Shown: positions 13,799-21,953 of the stretch, piece by piece
Numbering within the stretch: position 1 is the first letter of the stretch
Layout of the letters: the number at the start of each line of letters is the position of its first letter
DNA from: Elusimicrobiota bacterium
Lineage (GTDB): Bacteria > Elusimicrobiota > UBA5214 > JBBAAG01
DNA length: 21,953 bases
Direction of reading: 5' to 3'
NCBI GenBank assembly: GCA_041658405.1
Contig: JBBAAG010000053.1
Span: 1-21,953 of the forward strand
Notes under the pieces: model-generated
The model's database searches: none
What the model was told of the DNA's origin: nothing
Seen by the model: the letters and a program-made list of their open reading frames with translations, nothing else
Program-made: the position numbers and the translations under genes

Positions 13799-16429
13799 AT
13801 GAGAGAAATTTACCTTATCGACGGAAACGCGTATATACACCGCGCGTATCACGCATTGCCTAAACTTGTTACCAGTAAAGGGCAGGAAGTCGGTGCGGTG
13901 TTTGGTTTTATTAAAATGGTGGTCAAGCTGTGGCGTGACGGCGCGGAACAGGTTGTTGTGTGTTTTGACTCACCGGGGAAAACGTTCCGCCATGAAAAGT
14001 TTAGCGCGTATAAAGCTACCAGAAAAGAAGCAGAGACGGCGTTAGTACTGCAGATTCCTATTACCCACAAGGTCGTTGAACTTATGAATATTCCGTCTAT
14101 AGCGTTGCCGGGGTATGAGGCTGATGATATTATTGCGACCTTAGCGGGGATGTACAGTAAAAACGGGGATAAGGTGGTAATAGTTACCGGTGATAAGGAT
14201 TTAGCTCAGGTCGTGAATGATAAGATCAGTATTCTTAATACGCACAAGGGTGTTGTTATTGATCGCGGGAAAGTCGGGGAGTTATACGCCGGGCTTGTAC
14301 CGGAACAATTGGTTGATATGTTCGCTCTGGCGGGGGATAAGGTTGATAATGTTCCCGGCGTTGCAGGGGTTGGGGATGTTACTGCGTTGAAGCTTATCCA
14401 TGAATTCGGGAGTTTGGATAATCTTTATTCTAAAATCGGGAATGTTAAGGGTAAGCTTAAGGAAAAACTGGAATTGCATAAGAGTGATGCGTATTTAAGC
14501 CGTGAACTTGTTACCTTAAACTCAAATGTGCCGCTCGAGGATCCGCTGGTAAGCAGCAGCGGGGTTAATGCTAAGCATACGGGTGAGGAAACTGAAGCGT
14601 ACCTCCGTGAACTTGAATTCCATAGTTTGTTTAACGACGAGGTGTTCACAAAAAAGGTTAAGCTCGGGGATATTAGGCGTAGTGTCGCTGTGGAGGTTGA
14701 GGCTGTACAATCAGTTGCGGAGTTTGAACGCATTGCCGCGGGGTTAATGAGCCAAAAATGTGTTTCCCTGGCGTTGGAGGTACAGGATATTGTCGGGAAA
14801 AAGTTGGTTGCCTGTGCTGGCTTAGCTGATGCTCAGGGGAGGTGTTACTATGTTAACCTCAACGGGTATATCGGTGGGGACTATGATAGATGTATTAAGG
14901 TGTTGAATGATATCCTTGAGAATACGCGGGTTATGAAGGTTGTGTATGGCTATAAAGCTTTGTTATCGGGTATAAAAAATGCTGGGATAAGTGTTAAACT
15001 GCCGGTGACTGATGTTTTGATTGCAGCGTACCTCCTGGATATCGGGAAGTTGTCGTTAAGCAGTGAATCTTATGGATGGGAAGAGTTGTTTTTTAAGATT
15101 AAAGGTGTTCGGCCTGCGGAAAAACTTGAGGCAGTGGTTAATAATGCGTATTGTTCAATGGAACTTTATAACGCGTTTACCGGGGATATTGAACGTCATG
15201 GGATTGGTAAGTTATTGTCAGAAGTTGAGGTGCCGCTGGTACCCGTGATCATTGCTATGGAGGATAACGGGGTTAAGGTAAACAAAGCTAAGTTGTATGA
15301 ACTTAAGAGTGAGTACGAGAAAGAACTTAAGAAAAATGAAACTGAAATTTACGCGCTTGCCGGGGAGAAGTTTAATGTTAATTCCCCAAAACAACTCGGG
15401 GTTGTACTTTTTGAGAAACTGAACCTGCAGGGCGGGAAACGGACAAAAAGCGGGTACTCAACTGATGAAGATGTGTTGAACCGTCTGTCAGCTGTACATG
15501 CATTGCCTCAGAAGGTGTTGGAGTACCGTGAACGCCAAAAACTTAAGTCTACATATATAGACGTTATGCTTGAACTCGCGGATGCAGGGTCCAGAGTGCA
15601 TACAACGTTTAATCAAATCGGGACTACCACAGGTAGGTTGTCGTCAGTAAACCCTAATCTCCAGAATATTCCCGTTAGATCTGTATTAGGGAAAAAGATA
15701 CGGTCAGTATTTATTGCGCAGGATGGGTGGAGGCTGTTATCCGCGGATTACTCTCAGATTGACCTGCGTGTGCTGGCGCATATGAGCGGTGATGAAAATC
15801 TTGTACAGTCGTTTATCGCGGGGAAGGATATTCATTCAAGGACTGCGGCTGAGATTTTTGGGGTGACTGATGAGAGTATGGTTGATGAGGCACAGCGAAG
15901 GGTTGCAAAAACGATTAATTTCGGGATTGTGTACGGTATAAGCGCGTTTGGGTTGGCACAGCAGTTGGGGATTGAGATTAAGCTGGCGGGTGAGTATATA
16001 GAGAAGTATATGTCTAAGTATGCAGGGGTGAAGGCGTGGAGGGATAGGGTTATTAAAGAAGCTAAGGTTAGCGGGTACGTAAAAACTTTGTTTAATCATT
16101 TACGGCATGTGCAGGATATTAATGCTACGAATAATACACGGCGGGGTTTTGCGGAACGTATTGCCATGAATACGCCGATACAGGGTACTGCCGCGGAAAT
16201 TATTAAACTCGCAATGGTGAAGATTGATAACCGCAGAAAAGTTGAACACTGGGAGTCAAGGATGTTGCTGCAGGTGCATGATGAGCTTGTATTTGAGTGC
16301 ACTGAAGCTGAACTTGGCAGCGTGAAGGATGTGGTGGTTGCCGAGATGTCTTCCGCAGTTAAGCTTAACGTACCGCTGGTGGTGGATGTTAAGGTTGGGG
16401 ATAACTGGGTTGATATGGATAAGATATGA
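13799..16429 (+). CDS. polA: DNA polymerase I
   Basis: This full-length Pol I is 876 residues (877 if GTG 13796 is used; GTG and ATG are adjacent and no clear ribosome site decides). Numbering here is for the 877 form. The 5'-nuclease (1-285) has IDGNAYIHRAYHA, GYEADDIIATL, TGDKDL and GDKVDNVPGVAGVG. The 3'-5' exonuclease fold (about 295-470) has lost its metal ligands: the first DxE motif reads LALEV and the Asn/Asp motif reads GYKALLSG, so proofreading is probably absent, as in Taq and Bacillus Pol I. The polymerase has motif A DYSQIDLRVLAH (651-662), motif B RRVAKTINFGIVYG (701-714) and motif C LLQVHDELVFE (824-834). It fills gaps in repair and lagging-strand synthesis. It follows the MerR-receiver gene by about 20 bases with no visible terminator, so it may be read from the motor operon. 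Confidence 0.96.
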   Translation: MREIYLIDGNAYIHRAYHALPKLVTSKGQEVGAVFGFIKMVVKLWRDGAEQVVVCFDSPGKTFRHEKFSAYKATRKEAETALVLQIPITHKVVELMNIPSIALPGYEADDIIATLAGMYSKNGDKVVIVTGDKDLAQVVNDKISILNTHKGVVIDRGKVGELYAGLVPEQLVDMFALAGDKVDNVPGVAGVGDVTALKLIHEFGSLDNLYSKIGNVKGKLKEKLELHKSDAYLSRELVTLNSNVPLEDPLVSSSGVNAKHTGEETEAYLRELEFHSLFNDEVFTKKVKLGDIRRSVAVEVEAVQSVAEFERIAAGLMSQKCVSLALEVQDIVGKKLVACAGLADAQGRCYYVNLNGYIGGDYDRCIKVLNDILENTRVMKVVYGYKALLSGIKNAGISVKLPVTDVLIAAYLLDIGKLSLSSESYGWEELFFKIKGVRPAEKLEAVVNNAYCSMELYNAFTGDIERHGIGKLLSEVEVPLVPVIIAMEDNGVKVNKAKLYELKSEYEKELKKNETEIYALAGEKFNVNSPKQLGVVLFEKLNLQGGKRTKSGYSTDEDVLNRLSAVHALPQKVLEYRERQKLKSTYIDVMLELADAGSRVHTTFNQIGTTTGRLSSVNPNLQNIPVRSVLGKKIRSVFIAQDGWRLLSADYSQIDLRVLAHMSGDENLVQSFIAGKDIHSRTAAEIFGVTDESMVDEAQRRVAKTINFGIVYGISAFGLAQQLGIEIKLAGEYIEKYMSKYAGVKAWRDRVIKEAKVSGYVKTLFNHLRHVQDINATNNTRRGFAERIAMNTPIQGTAAEIIKLAMVKIDNRRKVEHWESRMLLQVHDELVFECTEAELGSVKDVVVAEMSSAVKLNVPLVVDVKVGDNWVDMDKI

Positions 16430-16465
16430 TGAGTAATAATTTTATGGAAAGGTGTGTGTTTGTTT

Positions 16466-17389
16466 ATGCGTAACTGCGTGATAATCGGGGGCGGGCCTGC
16501 GGGGCTGGCAGCCGGGATTTATCTTTCCCGCGCGAAGGTTGATACTGTTTTGTTTGAGAAAAATGTTATCGGCGGGCAGGTGTTGTGGACGGATAAGATT
16601 GAGAATTATCCTGGGTTTATCGACGGGGTGGATGGGTATACTTTAATTAATAATATGAAACTCCAGGCTGAACGGTTTGGGTTGGAGATAAAGATGGAGG
16701 GGGTTAATACCCTGGAGAAACTTTCTGGCGGGGAAGGGTTTATAGTTGCCACAGGGAAACAAAGGGCGGAAACACGGGCAATAATTTATTCCGCAGGGGC
16801 GGTACCCCAAAAAATGGGTATCCCCGGGGAGAATGAGTTTACCGGGCACGGGGTGTCATACTGTGCGACCTGCGACGGGGCGTTTAATAAAGGAAAAGAC
16901 GTTTTGGTTGTCGGCGGGGGTGATTCTGCTCTTGAGGAAGCGTTGTTTCTTACACGGTTTGCGCAGAAGGTTACTATTATTCATCGCAGGGATAAGTTCC
17001 GCGGGACCGGTATTCTGCAGGAGCATGTGTTCAAGAACACTAAGATAAAAGTTATCTGGGATACTGTGCCTGTAGAAATAAAAGGTGATAAAAAAGTTGA
17101 GTCCATGGTTATTAAAAATGTTAAGACACAGGAAGTTAATCAGGTTGCGGCCGCTGCGGTGTTTGTGTTTGTCGGTACGTTGCCGCAGTCTGAACTTGTT
17201 AGAGACCTGGTTGACCGTGATGAGAGAGGGTATGTTATTACTAATAACGATATGTCCTCACGGACACAGGGGTTGTACGTGTGCGGTGATGTGCGGAGTA
17301 AGTTGTTAAAACAAATCGCGACGGCCTGCGGTGAAGCTGCCACAGCGGCATCGGCAGTGACTAAGTATCTGGATGAACATAAATGGTGA
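16466..17389 (+). CDS. trxB: Thioredoxin-disulfide reductase
   Basis: This 307-residue flavoprotein (from ATG 16466; in-frame GTG 16454 and TTG 16460 are alternatives, with GGAAAGG at 16446-16452) passes electrons from NADPH through FAD to thioredoxin. The FAD motif GGGPAGLAAGIYLS is at the very N-terminus, which argues against a long extension. The redox pair is CATC in SYCATCDGAF. The NADPH site has GGGDSALEEA and HRRDKFRG, whose arginines favour NADPH over NADH. The terminal FAD motif is YVCGDV followed by KQIATACGEAATAA. Length is typical of the low-molecular-weight class. Its stop overlaps the coaE start (ATGGTGA), so the two are translationally coupled. Confidence 0.95.
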   Translation: MRNCVIIGGGPAGLAAGIYLSRAKVDTVLFEKNVIGGQVLWTDKIENYPGFIDGVDGYTLINNMKLQAERFGLEIKMEGVNTLEKLSGGEGFIVATGKQRAETRAIIYSAGAVPQKMGIPGENEFTGHGVSYCATCDGAFNKGKDVLVVGGGDSALEEALFLTRFAQKVTIIHRRDKFRGTGILQEHVFKNTKIKVIWDTVPVEIKGDKKVESMVIKNVKTQEVNQVAAAAVFVFVGTLPQSELVRDLVDRDERGYVITNNDMSSRTQGLYVCGDVRSKLLKQIATACGEAATAASAVTKYLDEHKW

Positions 17390-18033
17390 ATCTAAAAAGT
17401 AAACCCCGGAATAAGGTTGTGATTGGTATCACCGGAGGTATTGCCTGCGGGAAAAGTACGTTTACCCGCGCACTGGCGGGGTGTTTAAATGCAAAACTTG
17501 TGCTTGACGCTGATAAAATAGGGCATCAGGTATTGAAGGATGCGGGGATAAAAAATAAGTTATGCCGGGTGTTTGGTAAAGGGATTTTTAATGCTCAACA
17601 CGAGGTTGACCGCAAAAAATTAGGGGTGATGGTTTTCGGGGATCAGGTGCAGCGGAGTAAACTCGAAGCTGTTGTACATCCATGGATTATCAAACGTATC
17701 GCTGAAAGTGTAAGGAAGTTCAGGAAAAGCCGCGGGGATGCGCGCAGCGGGGCTGCTGCTATCGTAGACGCGACGCTGATTTTTGAGGTTGGCATGGAAA
17801 AAATGTTTGACATAATAATTGTTGTGAAAGCGCCACAGGGTGTGCAGGTCGAACGCATAATTTCGAGGGATAGCAACGGGAAAATGACTAAAGTTATGGC
17901 GCTTAAGAAAATTCATGCGCAGATGAGGCTCGGGGTAAAGGTTAAACGCGCAGATATCGTTGTCGACGGGGTTAAGCCGGTATACCCCCAGGCAGTGAAG
18001 GTAGCTGCTAAAATTAATTTACTTTATTCTTGA
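17383..18033 (+). CDS. coaE: Dephospho-CoA kinase
   Basis: This 216-residue P-loop kinase carries out the last step of coenzyme A synthesis, phosphorylating the 3'-hydroxyl of dephospho-CoA with ATP. The Walker A GITGGIACGKST is near residues 15-26, followed by LDADKIGHQVL, and the substrate/lid region has EAVVHPWI, VDATLIFEVGM and RISRD-like residues (VERIISRDS). A C-terminal IVVDG matches the family's I-x-N-x-G segment with Asn changed to Asp. The start overlaps the trxB stop. Close linkage with polA and rho occurs in several bacterial phyla. The last bases of the gene contain the -35 box of the next promoter. Confidence 0.93.
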   Translation: MVNLKSKPRNKVVIGITGGIACGKSTFTRALAGCLNAKLVLDADKIGHQVLKDAGIKNKLCRVFGKGIFNAQHEVDRKKLGVMVFGDQVQRSKLEAVVHPWIIKRIAESVRKFRKSRGDARSGAAAIVDATLIFEVGMEKMFDIIIVVKAPQGVQVERIISRDSNGKMTKVMALKKIHAQMRLGVKVKRADIVVDGVKPVYPQAVKVAAKINLLYS

Positions 18034-18059
18034 CAACCCGCGGGTGAGTGTGTGATAAT
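18030..18059 (+). promoter_or_regulatory. Strong sigma-70 promoter for rho, with a palindrome in its spacer
   Basis: TTGACA (18030-18035, 6 of 6) overlaps the coaE stop. GATAAT (18054-18059, 5 of 6) follows after 18 bases, or TGATAA after 17. The spacer holds the perfect 10-base palindrome ACCCGCGGGT (18036-18045), GC-rich in an AT-rich area, which could be an operator. Predicted start is near 18066. Confidence 0.65.
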
Positions 18060-18065
18060 GAATGT

Positions 18066-18298
18066 AACGAATAGACAAATTAATCAATGAAGCTCTTTTT
18101 TTGGGTGTTTGATAGGTATATAAAGGTTGAGAAAAAGTTGTTTCTACGCAATAAAGTAATCCTTAATAAAAAACATATTTTAAAAAACAAGTATAACATA
18201 CATTAGAGCAAGCATGCCGGAGTGTTTCAGGTTTTCAAGGTTTTAAATATCAAGTTAATAATAATAACAGTAAAAGAAATGGGAGGAGAGTAAAAGAA
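18066..18298 (+). promoter_or_regulatory. Long 5' leader of rho
   Basis: About 233 bases of AT-rich DNA without a substantial reading frame separate the predicted start from the rho ATG. I see no strong hairpin and no known riboswitch pattern. Near its end a 15-base sequence occurs twice (18269-18283 and 18289-18303). The first copy creates ATG 18279 and a four-codon frame (M-G-G-E-stop, 18279-18293) that covers the rho Shine-Dalgarno GGGAGGAGAG (18281-18290). In E. coli the rho leader mediates autoregulation by Rho; a similar role here is inference. Confidence 0.45.
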
Positions 18299-19615
18299 AT
18301 GGGTACGAACGGGCAACAAGCATCTATGCCGGAACCCGCAAAGCTGGATGTGTCAATCTTATCGAAGAAAACAATGGCTGATCTTACAAAGATGGCTAAG
18401 GAGTTGAAAGTAGAGATCATTACCGGGTTAAGAAAACAGGAGTTGATCGCAAAAATTCTTGAAGCTCAGGCGCAGGTCGGGCAGGGGTTGATGTTCAACC
18501 AGGGCGTGCTTGAGATCTTACCGGATGGGTTTGGGTTCCTGCGGTCACCGGAATATAATTATCTTCCGGGCCCGGATGATATATATATCTCGCCGTCACA
18601 GATTAAGAAGTTTGTCTTGCGTAAAGGTGATACTGTAGCAGGGATTGTACGCCCGCCGAAAGACGGTGAGCGTTTCTTTGCGTTATTGCAGATAGAAAAA
18701 GTTAATGGTAGTTCTCCGGAAGGGTTAAGGGAACGCGTGTTGTTTGATAACCTTACACCGTTGTATCCGCAGGAAAGGATTAAGATGGAGACTATACGGA
18801 CTGAACTTACCACGCGGGTGATGGATCTTATGACACCCATAGGTATGGGGCAACGCGGATTGATTGTATCACCGCCGCGCGCAGGGAAAACTATTATCCT
18901 GCAAAAAATAGCGAATGCTATCACCACAAATCATCCGGATATAGTATTGATTGTTCTTCTTATAGATGAACGCCCGGAAGAAGTTACTGATATGCAGAGG
19001 TCAGTCAAGGGTGAGGTTATATCCTCAACCTTTGATGAACCGCCTGAACGGCATGTGCAGGTAGCTGAGATGGTTATTGAAAAAGCTAAACGTATGGTGG
19101 AACATAAAAAACACGTGGTTATTCTCCTGGATTCAATCACGCGGCTTGGCCGTGCGTATAATGCTGTTACGCCGTCAAGCGGGCGTGTGTTATCCGGCGG
19201 GATTGATGCTAATGCGTTACAGCGGCCAAAACGGTTCTTCGGTGCTGCACGCGCAATTGAGGAAGGCGGGAGCCTTACTATTGTCGCAACGGCATTAGTG
19301 GAAACCGGTAGCCGTATGGATGACGTTATTTTTGAAGAGTTTAAGGGTACGGGTAATATGGAACTCGTGCTTGACCGTAACCTCGCGAATAAACGCGTAT
19401 TCCCTGCAATTGAAATTAATAAGTCGGGGACACGGAAAGAGGAGTTGTTGACTGAAGCTGATGCGCTTAACCGCGTGTGGATACTGCGTAAAGTGTTGTC
19501 TACGCTTAACGCGTCAGAAGCTATGGAATTGATGCTTGATAAGATGAGTTCAACTAAGAGTAATGACGATTTCCTTAAGTCCCTGGAATTATCAAGTTTT
19601 GAGCGTATACGTTAG
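18299..19615 (+). CDS. rho: Transcription termination factor Rho
   Basis: The 438-residue protein has the standard Rho length. It is the hexameric RNA-dependent ATPase that terminates transcription. A Rho N-terminal helical domain (about 18-58; SKKTMADLTKMAKELKVE) leads to the RNA-binding cold-shock fold (about 64-135), with DGFGFLRSP. The ATPase has Walker A SPPRAGKT (191-198), Walker B VVILLDSITR (273-282), a Q-loop/R-loop region SGGIDANALQRPKRFFGAAR (299-318) and the conserved C-terminal LNASEAMELMLDKM. GGGAGGAGAG lies 8 bases before the ATG. It has its own promoter and long leader. Confidence 0.97.
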   Translation: MGTNGQQASMPEPAKLDVSILSKKTMADLTKMAKELKVEIITGLRKQELIAKILEAQAQVGQGLMFNQGVLEILPDGFGFLRSPEYNYLPGPDDIYISPSQIKKFVLRKGDTVAGIVRPPKDGERFFALLQIEKVNGSSPEGLRERVLFDNLTPLYPQERIKMETIRTELTTRVMDLMTPIGMGQRGLIVSPPRAGKTIILQKIANAITTNHPDIVLIVLLIDERPEEVTDMQRSVKGEVISSTFDEPPERHVQVAEMVIEKAKRMVEHKKHVVILLDSITRLGRAYNAVTPSSGRVLSGGIDANALQRPKRFFGAARAIEEGGSLTIVATALVETGSRMDDVIFEEFKGTGNMELVLDRNLANKRVFPAIEINKSGTRKEELLTEADALNRVWILRKVLSTLNASEAMELMLDKMSSTKSNDDFLKSLELSSFERIR

Positions 19616-19647
19616 GGATGTTCTTTGTTATAATATAATAAATACTT

Positions 19648-20544
19648 ATGATGAAACTGAAAAGTTTGATTCTTGATATTGTATTTGTGGTATTCGCAGG
19701 GATTGTGTTTTTTTCCGGGCAGCTGATAGCGCGCAGCGGGAAGACTGAAGAACTGCCGATGCTTAATAATAGTTTACTCGTGACAAATCCTGTGGAAACA
19801 CTGGGTGAGGATGCCAGGCAAAAAATTTTTCGTGAGCTCGATTATCTTATTATCACAAAACATAAGGTTCAGCAGGGTGAGCATATATGGAATATCGCGA
19901 AGAAGTACGGCGTGACCAGTGAATCCCTCAGAAGTACGAATTATATGGAGTCAACTTTTCTTAAGATCGGGCAGGAACTCTGGGTTCATAACAAAAACGG
20001 CCTTGTGCATAAGGTTAAGCCTAATGAAACACTGGAAAGTATTGCGGATAAATACAGGTGTTCACTAAACAAAATTTGTGAGATGAACGGGTTAGTGAAG
20101 TCAGCTGTACTTGAACCCGGGACTATGGTTTTTGTGCCGAACGCAGTATTACGGTTTCCGATGTTTGTTTTTCCTGTGAACGGGCGGATGAGTTCAAGGT
20201 ACGGTTACCGCCGGCATCCGATCTTCGGCGGGAGGGAGTTCCACCGGGGGCTTGATATCAGCGCAAAACGCAGGACACCGATTTATGCAGCAAGAGAAGG
20301 TAAAGTTTTATTTGCAGGGGTTAAGTCAGGATACGGGAATTGTGTTATAATTAAACATCCTGATAGTTTTGTGTCATATTACGGGCATATGCAGAATTGT
20401 AGCGTAAAAACAGGGCAGTGGGTTAATAAAAAACAGGTTATCGGGAAAGTGGGAAGCAGCGGGTGGTCAACCGGGCCGCATTTGCATTTTGAGCTTCATA
20501 AAAACGGGAAAGCGGTTAACCCGAAAAGGTATGTCAATAATTAG
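19648..20544 (+). CDS. LysM plus M23 peptidase (murein hydrolase or activator)
   Basis: The 298-residue exported protein has an N-terminal hydrophobic segment (about 6-28) that is a signal peptide or anchor. Two LysM peptidoglycan-binding repeats follow (about 71-114, HKVQQGEHIWNIAKKYGV; and 119-164, HKVKPNETLESIADKY). A LytM/M23 metallopeptidase domain is at about 175-295. Zinc ligands are intact: His199 and Asp203 (FHRGLD), and His280 in PHLHFE, with catalytic His247 (YYGH) and His278. An active endopeptidase cutting peptide cross-links in the cell wall is therefore expected, unlike the degenerate NlpD/EnvC activators. ATG 19648 and ATG 19651 are adjacent and no good ribosome site is visible. 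It starts 32 bases after rho. Confidence 0.9.
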   Translation: MMKLKSLILDIVFVVFAGIVFFSGQLIARSGKTEELPMLNNSLLVTNPVETLGEDARQKIFRELDYLIITKHKVQQGEHIWNIAKKYGVTSESLRSTNYMESTFLKIGQELWVHNKNGLVHKVKPNETLESIADKYRCSLNKICEMNGLVKSAVLEPGTMVFVPNAVLRFPMFVFPVNGRMSSRYGYRRHPIFGGREFHRGLDISAKRRTPIYAAREGKVLFAGVKSGYGNCVIIKHPDSFVSYYGHMQNCSVKTGQWVNKKQVIGKVGSSGWSTGPHLHFELHKNGKAVNPKRYVNN

Positions 20545-20584
20545 TTATTAAAGTATTATTTAGAGAAAAGGAGAAGTGTTGTTT

Positions 20585-20857
20585 ATGAAAGAAGGAATTC
20601 ATCCGAAGTATGTGGAAGCAACGGTTAGTTGCGCGTGCGGGAATACGTTTAAGACACGGTCGACTAAGCCGTTGATTAAGCTTGATATCTGCAGTAACTG
20701 CCATCCGTTTTTTACTGGTATGCAGAAATTGTTGGATACCGCCGGGCGTGTGGAGAAGTTTAAGCGTAAATATACAACCAGCCCGATTGAGGGTACGGTA
20801 AAAAAAGTGCGGCGCGTAAAAAAAGTTACAAAACGGGTTGCAAAAAAGAGAAAATAG
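20585..20857 (+). CDS. rpmE: Ribosomal protein bL31 (zinc-binding type) with basic tail
   Basis: The protein is 90 residues from ATG 20585, chosen because bL31 begins MK-x-x-IHPKY and AAGGAG (20568-20573) is upstream; an in-frame GTG at 20576 is the alternative. The zinc ligands CAC and CSNC are present, marking the zinc-containing (C+) form, and CSNCHPFFTG is the family signature. About 20-25 extra Lys/Arg/Val residues at the C-terminus (VKKVRRVKKVTKRVAKKRK) exceed the usual 66-70 residue length and probably bind rRNA. A hairpin terminator follows directly, and rpmE next to prfA is a common gene order. Confidence 0.95.
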   Translation: MKEGIHPKYVEATVSCACGNTFKTRSTKPLIKLDICSNCHPFFTGMQKLLDTAGRVEKFKRKYTTSPIEGTVKKVRRVKKVTKRVAKKRK

Positions 20858-20877
20858 CGTTTATAATATTTGTTGAA

Positions 20878-20940
20878 GACGGTTCCCTTTGTTGTGGGTA
20901 ACAACGAAAGGAACCGTCTGTCATTTTATATTTTTATTTT
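20878..20940 (+). terminator. Intrinsic terminator after rpmE
   Basis: An 18-bp stem (20878-20895 with 20901-20918) has one C-A mismatch and one G-U pair and a 5-base loop GGGTA. It is followed by a T-rich run (20921-20940). The stem begins GACGGTTCC and ends GGAACCGTC. It closes the rho-peptidase-rpmE unit. prfA starts 43 bases after the stem, so it needs read-through or its own promoter, which I cannot identify clearly. Confidence 0.85.
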
Positions 20941-20960
20941 GAATTGGAATAAAAAAGGAT

Positions 20961-21953
20961 ATGTCTGAAAATAAGGGTAGTTACAGAGAAAACTGGGCGA
21001 AGATAAAGGAAAAGTTTGTTGCTGTTGAGAAACAGTTATCGGAGAGTATGCTTGCCGGTGATAGTAATGGTATTAAGAAATTGTCAAAAGAGCGTGCACA
21101 GATGGAGCCGGTTGTAAAAAATATTGATAAGTTTTTTGCGCTGGAAGAAGAGAAGCGTAAACTTAAAGTAATGGCCGAAACTGAGAAAGATCCTGAACTC
21201 CAGGCAATGGTTACCGAAGAATTGCAGGGGATAGAAAAAAATGTCGAAGCGCTGAAGCTGGATATTACACGTTTTTTTGTTGAGGGTAGTACCCTGGCGG
21301 CGGATAAGGTTATCCTTGAAGTACGCGCGGGTGTCGGCGGGGAGGAAGCTGCTCTTTTTGCTGCTGATCTCGCAAGGATGTATACGCGGTTTGCGGAACG
21401 GCACGGGTGGAAAGCTGATATGCTTTCCGTAAGTTATTCAGGGTTGAAAGGAATGAAGGAAGTTGTTATTGAAATACTGGGTAAGGATGTGTGGATATTA
21501 CTGAAGAATGAACGCGGGGCGCATCGCGTACAGCGCGTGCCGTTGACTGAATCCAGCGGGAGGATACATACGTCTACATGCACGGTAGCTGTGTTGATAG
21601 AACCCGAAGAAACTGAATTAGAAATTAAGCCTGAGGATCTGCGGATAGATTATTATTGCGCGTCCGGGAAGGGCGGGCAGCATGTTAATAAAACAATGTC
21701 GGCTGTTAGGATTACGCATTTATCAACTAATATAGTTATCGCATGCCAGGATGAACGTTCACAGCATCAAAACCGTGCAAAAGCAATGAATATTTTGAGG
21801 ACACGTTTATTTGCTGCAATGCAGGAGTCTAAAGCAAGGGAATTGTCGGATGAACGGAAGTTGCAAGTAGGGACCGGGGACCGGTCAGAAAAAATACGGA
21901 CTTACAATTATCCGCAGGATCGTGTGACTGATCACAGGATAAACGAAAATTTT
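20961..21953 (+). CDS. prfA: Peptide chain release factor 1 (3' end cut by window)
   Basis: The frame is open for 331 codons to the window edge; RF1 is usually about 355-360 residues, so some 25 are missing. RF1 reads stop codons UAA and UAG. The catalytic GGQ is in CASGKGGQHVNKTMSAVRIT, and the codon-recognition loop has the RF1-type P-x-T (RVPLTESSGRIHTS) rather than the SPF of RF2. GTGDRSEKIRTYNYPQDRVTDHRI is also RF1-specific. The N-terminal helical region (about 1-105) is normal. AAGGA sits only one base before the ATG, an unusually short spacing, but the alignment to the family start is good. Confidence 0.95.
   Translation, partial: MSENKGSYRENWAKIKEKFVAVEKQLSESMLAGDSNGIKKLSKERAQMEPVVKNIDKFFALEEEKRKLKVMAETEKDPELQAMVTEELQGIEKNVEALKLDITRFFVEGSTLAADKVILEVRAGVGGEEAALFAADLARMYTRFAERHGWKADMLSVSYSGLKGMKEVVIEILGKDVWILLKNERGAHRVQRVPLTESSGRIHTSTCTVAVLIEPEETELEIKPEDLRIDYYCASGKGGQHVNKTMSAVRITHLSTNIVIACQDERSQHQNRAKAMNILRTRLFAAMQESKARELSDERKLQVGTGDRSEKIRTYNYPQDRVTDHRINENF

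Noticed and set aside
18102..18117. T-run after coaE as an intrinsic terminator
   Set aside because: Seven T residues occur in the rho leader, but no stable hairpin precedes them, so I do not call a terminator.
19629..19634. TATAAT before the LysM/M23 gene as a promoter
   Set aside because: The only TTGA-like box is about 24 bases away, outside workable spacing, so this is treated as AT-rich intergenic sequence.
20862..20867. TATAAT after rpmE as a promoter for prfA
   Set aside because: No acceptable -35 box is placed 16-18 bases upstream, and the intrinsic terminator lies directly downstream of it, before prfA.
20961..21953. Release factor 2 (prfB)
   Set aside because: The stop-codon loop is P-L-T, not SPF, and the segment IRTYNYPQDRVTDHRI is of RF1 type. 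There is no programmed frameshift site near the start.

Overview
This window, about 22 kb, lies on one strand of a Gram-negative (diderm) bacterial chromosome. I can support 16 complete genes and 2 partial ones, all on +, with tight spacing and several short overlaps. Diderm architecture is shown by two PorV/PorQ-like outer-membrane beta-barrel proteins, two OmpA-type peptidoglycan-binding stator proteins and a LysM/M23 endopeptidase. The mix of PorV/PorQ barrels, fibronectin-III proteins ending in FlgD/gliding-type C-terminal domains, and a polA-trxB-coaE-rho-rpmE-prfA backbone suggests a little-studied lineage such as Elusimicrobiota, Omnitrophota or a related candidate phylum. This placement is an inference and is weak without marker-gene phylogeny.

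Region 1 (1-5401) is a cell-surface cluster. It holds the tail of an unidentified gene, a 1040-residue secreted protein with about six FN3-like domains and a C-terminal FlgD/CHU_C-like domain, a PorV-like barrel with a coiled-coil and duplicated helical tail, and a tiny exported protein that is little more than the same C-terminal domain. Region 2 (5402-7450) is a two-component pair, a membrane histidine kinase and a single-domain receiver. It sits behind a near-consensus promoter whose -10 box lies inside a 26-bp palindrome.

Region 3 (7451-13779) is the most interesting part. A PorV-like barrel with TPR repeats is followed by a fusion of the FliF C-terminal periplasmic/transmembrane part to FliG. 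Then come one MotA and two different MotB proteins, and a MerR-type DNA-binding domain fused to a receiver domain. No FliM, FliN, export apparatus, rod, hook or flagellin gene is present here. The layout reads as a compact rotor plus ion-driven stator that may work outside a conventional flagellum, possibly energising gliding, surface-protein movement or secretion. The neighbouring PorV-like and sorting-domain-like proteins invite comparison with type IX secretion/gliding, where GldL/GldM form the motor. Function is inferred only.

Region 4 (13796-21953) is housekeeping: DNA polymerase I with a degenerate proofreading domain, thioredoxin reductase, dephospho-CoA kinase, transcription terminator Rho behind its own strong promoter and roughly 230-nt leader, a LysM/M23 peptidase, ribosomal protein L31, a clear intrinsic terminator, and RF1, cut by the window end. 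No tRNA, rRNA, CRISPR array, insertion sequence or prophage was seen.
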